A DNA stretch of 25,222 nt, taken from the IMG/VR virus record IMGVR_UViG_3300027752_000102, positions 1 through 25,222 of that record, one strand, 5' to 3'. The notes beneath the pieces were generated by a model. It was not told the DNA's origin. It saw nothing but the letters and a program-made list of their open reading frames with translations, and made no database searches. Numbering within the stretch: position 1 is the stretch's first letter; every line of letters starts with the position of its first letter. Made by a program: the position numbers and the translations under genes. Shown here in pieces: positions 7,373 to 15,732 of the stretch. This DNA is from a virus.

Positions 7373-10300
7373 TACTGATTCTCCTTATTGTCTTTATAGT
7401 TCCAACCACCACCAGTTAGAAGACTAGCTAGGCTTTTGTTTGTGTCTGTAAAGGGACCAATCCCAGGGGCTGATTTCAAACCTTGATACGCAGCACGTTC
7501 AAAGTCACCCTTAGCTACATTCAAAGCTGCATCTCCAAGCCTACCAACGTAACCAACTGTGGGGCTTTCACCTGTGGCTTGATTGTATAACCAACCACCG
7601 AGACCCTCAGTACGTTGACCATAGATAGGTGCAAACATGTCTACAACTCGCTCACCTGTACCAAACAAACCAGAAGCCATGACACCACGACGAACATACT
7701 CAGGTGTGTCCAGATATGGGTTACCCAGTGTACCCTCATCATCATCATCATCAAACTTAATCTCGTCTTTCATTGCCTGTGAGAAAAACCCTAGGGCAAT
7801 CATAGTAGACATAAGCACAAAGGTGTTATACTTCATTGCTGGAGTACCACGTTTAATGTAATCATTCCACATACGAGGTATATGGTTTGCTGTAAAGGTA
7901 GAGATAAAACCTTGGAACTGTGTGAACAAAGCGAACCTAGGATCCTGATAGAGCAAAGGACGATTGGCTGCACTTGGAAGGGCTACTGCTTGGTTGATAA
8001 AGTTGTAAGTAGCTTCCTTCATTGTTTGATTCCAGAGATCCATAGACCTAGGATCTCTAAGACCCTCAGGACCAGCCCTTTCAATTGTATTATTGAGAGG
8101 TACAAACTGTTCTACAGGTATCCCTAAGCTCCTCAGCTTTTGCTCTGCCTCTTGAGCCTCACGAGTATCACGTGTTAACCCTGAGTCTCTTTGGAATACT
8201 ATCTTAGCGTTAATAGATATGAAGTCATAGGCCATACTTGCACGAACAGCACGAGTATAGTCAGTCCATTGGGTCAAACCAATAGCCCTAAAGAAAGCTT
8301 CCATAACATTCTTACGACTGTCTGAAACCTCACTGACACCTGTGGTTGTTGCAGCACCTACTTCCCAAGCGTAGAAACCAGTTTCCCTAAGCAACTTCTG
8401 ACCTTCACTCCCAGTATTCTGTCGGAGTATGCCATCTTCAGTGCTTGCCTCAACCTTTCTGAGCTGAGGTAGTAAACCTGCCACTGCTTCTTGTGCAATG
8501 TTTTTAATACTCCCATTCTTACCAAAGATTTGATCACTAGTAAGAGCACCCTGTGTCATAGCCATCTCAGGTAATGAGGAGAAGGTTGCAAGTGGCAGTG
8601 CAGATAGAGTCATCCAGAACATTACATTCTTTTGAAACCTCATGAGCTTTTTACCAGCTTGAGTAGTCGGCCTGTTGTAGTTACCTGACACAGCCTCTAA
8701 GATATTCTTAACCTCAGAAGCTACACGATTAACCTCTTCATTAGACACACCCTCAGCTTGCATGTTGTTCAAGAGTTTAGATACAATCTCCCCATCCTTA
8801 CCAACATACTTCATTTGAGTTACATAACGAGCTGCAGTCTTACTTGCATTGGCAACGTTAGCGAAGATATCTTTCTCATAGAACTGATCAAACTTTTCAT
8901 TCTGAGATAGACCAAACTTCCTACTCTTGTGTGATGGTGGGTTGAGAGATCCTACATTACTTATGATAGCATCTGCAGAGTCTAGATCGTAGACGTTTGG
9001 GTTGTCTCTGATCTCATCTGTAATCCTCAAAGCTTCTGCAGGACTTATATTATACTCAGACACTAAGAGGTTTGTAAACATCTCTGGGTTCTTAGACACA
9101 GCAGTCTTATCAATTGACTTGTACTTGAGGAGGTAAGCTTTAATATCTCCTAAATCAGCACCAGCATCTAGTTGGTTTTGACGAAGCTCCTGACCAAGAC
9201 CCATAAGCTGATTACCTAAATCAACAATCATCTGCCTATTGGGGGTGTTCTTTGGTACAAGATTCTTATTGAAGTTACCACGTTTATCAACAGCAGCCCT
9301 AAGGGCTTTGTAAGTCAAGTCACTTATCCTTGCCCTATCAGAAGCCTTAAACACACCAGCTAAAGATCTTAGCCCCATGTTCTTATAGAAAACTTTTGGG
9401 TCATGCACTTGGTTCTTATAGTAAGTAACAAGGTGATGTTGTGCAGCTTCAATACCAGAACCACCATGCAAAGGGGTCAGTGTACCACCTAAGATAGATG
9501 CCAATGCACGAGCAGACTTGGACTTATCTAGTGTATCTTTTGGAATTGCATTTGTAACAGCGGCTTGCCAAAGGTTAGACACATTCATTACAGATGTAGA
9601 TGCACGTTCCATAAATGTTTTCTGACCAGTTGTTTGCTTGTGCTCAGCCTCTCTTTCATTGATGTTGAAATCAAGATCATCAGAGGCATCTACTTCTTTT
9701 TGAACATCTGTTAAAAGTTGAGGTACAGTCCTTACAATACCCCCATGAGAAGCCTTCTCTTCCTCTACATATCTTTCAATGTCTGCTTGAGGTATAGGTT
9801 CTCCGAAACGAGCAGCTGCATCCATCCAAGTTATCTGATTTTTAACTGTACCAGGAATAGAAAAGGCACCACCCAAGGAAGTTCCAGCAATAGCAGCATT
9901 AGCTAAACGTTCTTGAAACTCTTCGTAGTCAAACACTTTATCCGAACCTTGAACAGCAGCAAGATAACCAATAGCTTCCTGACCAACCTCAGTCAGTCCC
10001 TCCCCTAATGCACCAACACCTACACTTCCTAAGGTTCTCATAGAAGTCTGCTTGGCTGTTAGTTGAGCCTTAGCAATCTTCTGTGCTTCATTTGCAAACT
10101 GCCCAATAGCAAAGTCTGCTTCTTGTTTAACAACCAGTTTAGCTTCTGACAGGCTTATGTTACGAGCCTTAGCAAGTGCTTTTGGAATATCATCTCTAAT
10201 GGTTTGTATTGGATTCTTAGAGATACCACCAAGACCTTTGAGACCTAAGCGATCAAGTACAGCTTGAGCAATACCAGAACCAATAGCAAGGGTAGCAGAC

Positions 10301-11385
10301 TTACTATCATTGTCACCCTCCATGTCGTTCCAAGTTTGACCTGCATACATGAATGAGGGGATAGCTACAGCACCTGCAATAGCAGCGGTAGCTCCTATGA
10401 CAGGGGCAGCTATAGTCCCAGCGATAGCAGAACCAGCAGTGATTGCCATGTAAGGTAGGGACAGAGCCATTGTACTTCCGAGGTACTCAAGGGCAGACCC
10501 AATACTATCAACATCTTTATAGTTGTTAATCGTGTATCCATACTCAGCCAGCTTACCTTGCTGCCTACGTACACCATCCTCACCCCATCTCTCAAGACCC
10601 TCAGAACCAGTAGAGGAACCTACGAGGTTAGCAACACCGTAGGCGCTTTCACCCACACTGATCCACCCTTGTTCCCAAGAGTCGCTGATAGGGTTAAGAG
10701 ATTTGTTGTTAAGTGATACACCTGATCTCCGGATGCCCACATCACGATTGAAGTACTTGTTCATCTCGTTTGTAGCCTGATCTCTAGACATGCCTTGGTT
10801 CATAAACTGACTAATGTAAGAGGCTCTTTCCCTCTCATCCACAAGTGTTTGTTTAAAGCCCATAGACTTAGCACCTTCAGCTCTCTCAGCCAACTCAATG
10901 TCCATTGCAGCCTTGTCAAATGCAGAGGGTTTGTAGGTACCCTCGAACATAGCCCTTTCCCTAGCAGATGTCTCAGCTGTCTTTTGGATCCTATCAGAGT
11001 CTGTTGAATACTCTGTTAAATCCATAGCACCTGAACTCATTAACCTACCTGAGAAGGTTTCCCCATTCTCATTGACAAGATCAACCATCTGACGACTACC
11101 GCCAGTGTCCATCATAGGGGTACCATCTGCGTTGAACACAGGTCTAATGTTAGTAAACCCCTGTTCATTAGCTAGTCGGGAGATAATGCCAGTGGTGTCA
11201 CCACCACCAGCAGTACCTTCCTTAACTTGACCACCTATAATCTTAGACACCTCAGCAGCATCATAACCACGAAGACGATAGTTGGGGCCATCTGGGTTAT
11301 CTAATGTATCACCATCGATAAAGTGAGTATTAGTACCTGCTAAAGTGTTAGGCTGAAAGTTACTAATATCATCTAGTATTCCCAT
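7372..11385 (-). CDS. Giant internal virion/ejection protein with N-terminal staphylococcal-nuclease-like domain (1337 aa)
   Basis: The N-terminal ~125 residues match the SNase fold signature: IDGDT (Asp24, Asp26), then YRLRGYDAAE with R37, D42 and E45 in exactly the R-x4-D-x2-E spacing of staphylococcal nuclease R35/D40/E43. A later Arg98 is in the place of R87, and GRLMSSG corresponds to the ALVRQG strand. The rest is not recognised in detail. It has a strongly hydrophobic Gly/Ala-rich stretch at about 293-352, others at about 450-520, about 915-942 and about 1186-1209, and an Asp run near bases 7736-7754 from GAT repeats. Such membrane-active segments are usual in podovirus ejection proteins and phage polyvalent proteins. 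It lies between the lytic ejection protein and the virion RNAP candidate, coupled to the latter by TAATG. The start has AGGAG seven bases upstream. Confidence 0.78.
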   Translation of the reverse strand: MGILDDISNFQPNTLAGTNTHFIDGDTLDNPDGPNYRLRGYDAAEVSKIIGGQVKEGTAGGGDTTGIISRLANEQGFTNIRPVFNADGTPMMDTGGSRQMVDLVNENGETFSGRLMSSGAMDLTEYSTDSDRIQKTAETSARERAMFEGTYKPSAFDKAAMDIELAERAEGAKSMGFKQTLVDERERASYISQFMNQGMSRDQATNEMNKYFNRDVGIRRSGVSLNNKSLNPISDSWEQGWISVGESAYGVANLVGSSTGSEGLERWGEDGVRRQQGKLAEYGYTINNYKDVDSIGSALEYLGSTMALSLPYMAITAGSAIAGTIAAPVIGATAAIAGAVAIPSFMYAGQTWNDMEGDNDSKSATLAIGSGIAQAVLDRLGLKGLGGISKNPIQTIRDDIPKALAKARNISLSEAKLVVKQEADFAIGQFANEAQKIAKAQLTAKQTSMRTLGSVGVGALGEGLTEVGQEAIGYLAAVQGSDKVFDYEEFQERLANAAIAGTSLGGAFSIPGTVKNQITWMDAAARFGEPIPQADIERYVEEEKASHGGIVRTVPQLLTDVQKEVDASDDLDFNINEREAEHKQTTGQKTFMERASTSVMNVSNLWQAAVTNAIPKDTLDKSKSARALASILGGTLTPLHGGSGIEAAQHHLVTYYKNQVHDPKVFYKNMGLRSLAGVFKASDRARISDLTYKALRAAVDKRGNFNKNLVPKNTPNRQMIVDLGNQLMGLGQELRQNQLDAGADLGDIKAYLLKYKSIDKTAVSKNPEMFTNLLVSEYNISPAEALRITDEIRDNPNVYDLDSADAIISNVGSLNPPSHKSRKFGLSQNEKFDQFYEKDIFANVANASKTAARYVTQMKYVGKDGEIVSKLLNNMQAEGVSNEEVNRVASEVKNILEAVSGNYNRPTTQAGKKLMRFQKNVMFWMTLSALPLATFSSLPEMAMTQGALTSDQIFGKNGSIKNIAQEAVAGLLPQLRKVEASTEDGILRQNTGSEGQKLLRETGFYAWEVGAATTTGVSEVSDSRKNVMEAFFRAIGLTQWTDYTRAVRASMAYDFISINAKIVFQRDSGLTRDTREAQEAEQKLRSLGIPVEQFVPLNNTIERAGPEGLRDPRSMDLWNQTMKEATYNFINQAVALPSAANRPLLYQDPRFALFTQFQGFISTFTANHIPRMWNDYIKRGTPAMKYNTFVLMSTMIALGFFSQAMKDEIKFDDDDDEGTLGNPYLDTPEYVRRGVMASGLFGTGERVVDMFAPIYGQRTEGLGGWLYNQATGESPTVGYVGRLGDAALNVAKGDFERAAYQGLKSAPGIGPFTDTNKSLASLLTGGGWNYKDNKENQ

Positions 11386-11414
11386 TACATATCTCCTTGT
11401 GTTAAATTATACTG

Positions 11415-14400
11415 CTAAGATACCATACCGGATATAATGTATTCCATCATACCGCTTCGACCACTAGCTGCACCATTTTTAATATACTCTTTCTTCAGAT
11501 CGGGGTCCATTGCTTGCCAATCCTTGTAAGAGTCTGTGCTCATTAGCCAAGATGAGACTTGAGTGTCGCTCATATTAGCCAACCCTTCCTTACCACTAGC
11601 AGCTGCAGCATTCTTAATAGTCTGTAAGAAAGTTGTAACATTGGCTATAGGAACTGGGATCGGGTTACCATCCTTAGTTTCACCAGGTAAGAAGAAGTTT
11701 TGTGCATCGGTAGTGTTAGATTCTACCCAAGCCCTTGAGAAATAATCACTCAACCTAGTTGGTTTCTTACCAGACCGAGCATCGACCAGTGCTTCTTTAT
11801 AAGCTTTTTCTACAAGCTCTTCCATCTGCTCTAGTTCCATCCCATTCTCAATAGCAAACGTAACAGCTTCCCTTCCAATTGTTTCCTTTGCAATACGTAG
11901 TTCTGAAATACCAGCCTTCTCTTCAGTGTTTTTACTTGGATTCAAATTATCTAGGGATGTTACAAGAGACTCTACATTATCCCTTATTGTTTTCCTGTAG
12001 GCAATATTAGCTGCTGTTTTAGGAGCAAATCTACCATCTTTGGTAAGTGTTCTTACATCAACCTGCTTATCACCATCATACCAATAGTTACCATCACCCA
12101 CCTTCTTTTGAGTTAAAGTGATTTCCCTACCTGTTTTTCTATCATACATGGTCATTGGCTGAGCACTAGTAGGTACTGCAGGAAGACCCTTAGTTACAAG
12201 ATCACCGAAGTCCATAGATTTCTTAAAGATTGCAAGACTCTCTTTAGTGTGTTTACCTTCAAGCGCAACCTTTTTATAGGTACCCTCTTTAGCATCAACT
12301 CTAGCAATGTAGTTCTTACCCGCAAAGGCAAGAGCTTGGTTACCATTTAAACCAGTAGCACGACCACCAAGGTACATGATAGCAGCCCTAGCAAGTTCCT
12401 TACTGTCAAAGAGATCCCCGAAGACACCCTTGAGCATAGCCATTGCACCAGATACCTCGGGGGTTTTCTTACCACCCTCAGCCGCTATCCTAGCAGCTTC
12501 TGCTTTAGCTTTCGCTTCTGCATCGGCGGTGATTGCTTCCTGTGGTGTCAGATTAACAATAGCATTACCATTAGCATCTAAGACATTTCCATTTGACCCT
12601 ATACTAAGCTTAGGACCACTGGTCATTCCAGGAGGTTTTTTAGTTTTTTCTTCTGTAGATAACCCCAAGGCTTTCAAAGCTGCAACACGAGCAACTTCTG
12701 CCATCTCCTGCTCATTCCTTATAATACTTGCCCTGTCATTATCTGCAGCAGTATTAACTGCATCTATTTGGCTTTGAGATTCATTAGCAGTTGCTAAGTT
12801 AGCTGAAGCTGTTGCAAGACTTTCCTTAGCATTCTTACCCATCTCTACGTACTCTGCAACTTGTTCTGCTGTAGCAGCACTTCTAATACCAGCTTCAACT
12901 TCAGCAAGTTTTTTCTTTGCCTGCGCAATAGCTTCTTCTGCAGACGATATTTGATTAGCTACTTTAAGGTTAGCTGTGGGGTTAACCTTGGCTTGAGGTA
13001 ACCCAGCTATGACAGCAGCACCATTAGCCAGTTCTGAAGGTAAACTACCTGCAATATCTGATGATTCTATAGGTGGATAATCTTGAAAAGGAACACCAGA
13101 TAGTTCAGCAGCAATCCTCAGCTCTTGATTCTTTAAAGAACCTTCACCACCAAATGTTTTACCCCCTTCATCTGCAACTGATTGCATTAATCTGTTACGT
13201 TGAAGCTCACTAGCAAGTCTGACTTGAGTTTCTTCCCAGTCAAAATCAGCACTGGTTGGTTCAAGAGTACCGGCCTCAATAGCAGCCACACGATCTGGGT
13301 GACCAACATCAAGATCAGCAGCAGGGTTTGGTATCCTACTATTTATCATATCTTCAACCAAACTAGGAACACCATCACCCATAGGCACATTACCAGCCAT
13401 CATCCTATTAGAGTTCATAATTGAAGCCGGTACATTGTAATCAACCAACTCATCTAAGCTCGTCATCGATGGTGTGAATGCCCCTGTGATAAGGTTAGAT
13501 ACCTTAATGTGTTCAGGTGATCCTGCAACTAGGTTTTCACGAAGATCAATCAACCTTTGCTGGGCTGCAGCTCTACGAGAAGTATCATCACCAGTCTGTC
13601 CATATCCTTCAGAGCCCCCAAGTTCCCTTGGATCACTGATCTCTCGAACACCTTGACCATTAGTGAATATATTACCTTGACCAAATGTCTCAGCACCTAA
13701 ACCTGATCCTGGTTTTGGAACACCAAATCGTAGTTGTTTGGTTTCAAATTCTGGATTATCTGCAGGGTTTGGTATCCTACTCCTTATTATGTTATCAACC
13801 ATATTAGGAACACCATCACCCATAGGTACATTATTAGACATCATCCTGTTAGTATCTTGCATAGAGGCTGGGATATCATAGTTAATCAACTCCTCTAAAC
13901 TTGTCATCGATGGGGTAAATGCACCTGTGATAAGGTTAGACACCTTGATGTGTTCAGGTGATCCTTCCATTAAGTTCTCACGGAGAGTGATTAACCTCTG
14001 TTGAGCCGCAGCCCTACGAGAAGTATCATCACCAGTCTGACCATACCCCTCAGAGCCCCCAAGTTCCCTTGGATCACTGATCTCTCGAACACCTTGACCA
14101 TTAGTAAATATATTACCTTGACCAAATGTCTCAGCACCTAGACCTGATCCTGGTTTTGGAACACCAAATCGTAGTTGTTTGGTTTCAAATTCCCTATTAA
14201 TATTACCAGATGAGCCTTGTAGTAATGACTCATCAGTGTTAACCGCTGGCATTGGTATTAGATCAGGTGAAATCCTATTACCCACACTAGGATCTGCAGT
14301 TTGCGGAGGTAAATCAGAGTTATTAGTGATAGGGGGCGGCATCTGACTCATCTCTATCTGTGGGGGTACAAACATTTGAGGCACCTGATCTATCTTGAGG

Positions 14401-15731
14401 GCTGCTTGATCAAACTTAGTTAAAGCATCACGCTCATTTCGTTTAAACCAAGCATTGTCAACATCATCTTGAAGCTTACGTCGAGCCATTTGATCTATAG
14501 ATAGCCCACCTGTATTTAAATAGATAGAACCACCCATGTTAGCACCTACCACAGCTTTCTCTTCAGCATAATTAGTAGAATAATCATCACCACGAAAGGT
14601 AAAGGTACCTCCCGCTCCCATGTCAGAACGAGCGTTACTAAAAGCATCTGCAAAACTTTGAGGTTCTGGTGGAGCTTCTTGCATCTGTGGGACTAGGTTT
14701 TCTGGACGAGCTTGTGGCATAGTAGATATTGCAGGTGCTGAAGTATTTGAAGTACTCGGAGCATTGCCCATACTAGGAACATTGGGTTTTGCAAAGTCTT
14801 CTTGATTAGTAATACCTAAAGCATTTCCAATTCCACCAAAGAAATCACCAACAGCCCCAAGGTTTCCTACACCATCAGACCCACCACCACTAAAAAATCC
14901 TGGTACAGGTTGTGCAGATGCTGTTTGGGCTACAACTTGGGGAGTTTCTTCAGGGTTTACATTAAAGCCAGATATCCCAGATCTCGCTGAGCGTATAGCA
15001 TCTCTAGCTTCTTGTATGCTATGTTGAGAGGCATTACCTTCACCGTATCTGCTTGTTCCAGCTTTACGTAAAGTCCCATTTACCATGACATCATATGGAA
15101 GTGGTGCCGAAGCCCACTCTTTTGCAAGTTCCATCAATGCTAATTCTTCATCTACGTCACCGCCCATCAAGTACTCCCCAAGTATGGGCCTTTTTTGAGT
15201 GGCTAAATATACACCAGCTTTATCTTGAAAGTCAGGCGTAAAAAGGGTGTCTCCAGAAACCCCTAAACCATTGACAACTTCTGTTAGCGTTGTCGGTATG
15301 ATTTGAAATTTACCCACAGCAAAAAGCTTATCAGCGCCTGTTTTACTTTGAGCTTCTATAATCTCATTAATGGTCATTTCAGATAGCTTCTTACCTTTGT
15401 AAGTGGTTTCCATCTGAGACCCTATGATTTCACCATTAGCTGTTCCACGATTACTTGAGTTGTAACCTCCTTCACCACTGCCTATGAAATCTAAAAGGGG
15501 TTTAAACCTGTCTTGGATAATAGGGGCTTTAACTCCACCAGTACTACCGTCATTATATTTTTGAATACCACCACCCATGTTTTTCATTGCACGATGCTGT
15601 AAACCTGCGCTATTCATTTGCTCTATTACAGGGGCAAACATAGTTGATGCTTCCTTGTTGAGGACAAATTCCCCAGGTGTTAGCATCGCAGGTACAGTAT
15701 CCCTATTAGTTGGATCTGTTTTATCGATCAT
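11415..15731 (-). CDS. T7 gp16-like ejection protein with N-terminal peptidoglycan-lytic domain (1438 aa)
   Basis: This is probably the virion protein that opens the cell wall during DNA ejection. Residues 14-24 carry VPAMLTPGEFVLN, a signature common near the start of phage tape-measure/internal proteins. Residues about 60-215 look like a lysozyme/lytic transglycosylase domain: FIGSGEGGYN with likely catalytic Glu87, a TINEIIEAQ helix, then GKFQIIPTTL near residue 140 and a Q-D-K-A-G-x-YLATQ element. A Pro/Gln/Ser-rich linker follows, then two tandem copies of a 147-residue unit (about 514-657 and 661-804), an Ala/Glu/Lys-rich coiled-coil region (about 935-1045) and an unassigned C-terminus. 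The start is ATG 15731 because AGGAGA sits 5 nt upstream and the upstream gene stops 2 nt before it; a TTG at 15803 has no good site. T7 gp16 (1318 aa) also has an N-terminal transglycosylase. Confidence 0.82.
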   Translation of the reverse strand: MIDKTDPTNRDTVPAMLTPGEFVLNKEASTMFAPVIEQMNSAGLQHRAMKNMGGGIQKYNDGSTGGVKAPIIQDRFKPLLDFIGSGEGGYNSSNRGTANGEIIGSQMETTYKGKKLSEMTINEIIEAQSKTGADKLFAVGKFQIIPTTLTEVVNGLGVSGDTLFTPDFQDKAGVYLATQKRPILGEYLMGGDVDEELALMELAKEWASAPLPYDVMVNGTLRKAGTSRYGEGNASQHSIQEARDAIRSARSGISGFNVNPEETPQVVAQTASAQPVPGFFSGGGSDGVGNLGAVGDFFGGIGNALGITNQEDFAKPNVPSMGNAPSTSNTSAPAISTMPQARPENLVPQMQEAPPEPQSFADAFSNARSDMGAGGTFTFRGDDYSTNYAEEKAVVGANMGGSIYLNTGGLSIDQMARRKLQDDVDNAWFKRNERDALTKFDQAALKIDQVPQMFVPPQIEMSQMPPPITNNSDLPPQTADPSVGNRISPDLIPMPAVNTDESLLQGSSGNINREFETKQLRFGVPKPGSGLGAETFGQGNIFTNGQGVREISDPRELGGSEGYGQTGDDTSRRAAAQQRLITLRENLMEGSPEHIKVSNLITGAFTPSMTSLEELINYDIPASMQDTNRMMSNNVPMGDGVPNMVDNIIRSRIPNPADNPEFETKQLRFGVPKPGSGLGAETFGQGNIFTNGQGVREISDPRELGGSEGYGQTGDDTSRRAAAQQRLIDLRENLVAGSPEHIKVSNLITGAFTPSMTSLDELVDYNVPASIMNSNRMMAGNVPMGDGVPSLVEDMINSRIPNPAADLDVGHPDRVAAIEAGTLEPTSADFDWEETQVRLASELQRNRLMQSVADEGGKTFGGEGSLKNQELRIAAELSGVPFQDYPPIESSDIAGSLPSELANGAAVIAGLPQAKVNPTANLKVANQISSAEEAIAQAKKKLAEVEAGIRSAATAEQVAEYVEMGKNAKESLATASANLATANESQSQIDAVNTAADNDRASIIRNEQEMAEVARVAALKALGLSTEEKTKKPPGMTSGPKLSIGSNGNVLDANGNAIVNLTPQEAITADAEAKAKAEAARIAAEGGKKTPEVSGAMAMLKGVFGDLFDSKELARAAIMYLGGRATGLNGNQALAFAGKNYIARVDAKEGTYKKVALEGKHTKESLAIFKKSMDFGDLVTKGLPAVPTSAQPMTMYDRKTGREITLTQKKVGDGNYWYDGDKQVDVRTLTKDGRFAPKTAANIAYRKTIRDNVESLVTSLDNLNPSKNTEEKAGISELRIAKETIGREAVTFAIENGMELEQMEELVEKAYKEALVDARSGKKPTRLSDYFSRAWVESNTTDAQNFFLPGETKDGNPIPVPIANVTTFLQTIKNAAAASGKEGLANMSDTQVSSWLMSTDSYKDWQAMDPDLKKEYIKNGAASGRSGMMEYIISGMVS
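13321..13751 (-). repeat. Tandem repeat unit B (441-bp period) inside the gp16-like gene
   Basis: This is the second copy, in coding order, of an in-frame tandem duplication with period 441 bp (147 codons). Two landmarks give the same offset: gcagggtttggtatcctac at 13321 and 13762, and ggtttcaaattc at 13740 and 14181. The stretch 13607-13751 is almost identical to 14048-14192, with only a few substitutions visible; the other half is more diverged. No insertion or deletion is seen. Confidence 0.93.
13762..14192 (-). repeat. Tandem repeat unit A (441-bp period) inside the gp16-like gene
   Basis: This is the first copy, in coding order. Both copies encode a unit that begins EFETKQLRFGVPKPGSG and ends SRIPNPA, including GGSEGYGQTGDDTSRRAAAQ and VPMGDGVP. 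Divergence is concentrated toward the C-terminal side of each unit, which suggests either older duplication with local homogenisation or selection on the N-terminal half. Confidence 0.93.
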
Positions 15732-15732
15732 A

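Noticed and set aside
7736-7754. Simple trinucleotide repeat as a possible phase-variable tract
   Set aside because: The repeat unit is three bases, so length changes would only alter the number of Asp residues, not the frame.
12376-12777. Plus-strand open frame of 133 codons opposite the 1438-aa gene
   Set aside because: It lies wholly opposite a long coding gene with recognisable structure, has no ribosome binding site, and its composition is a mirror of the Ala-rich coiled-coil region.
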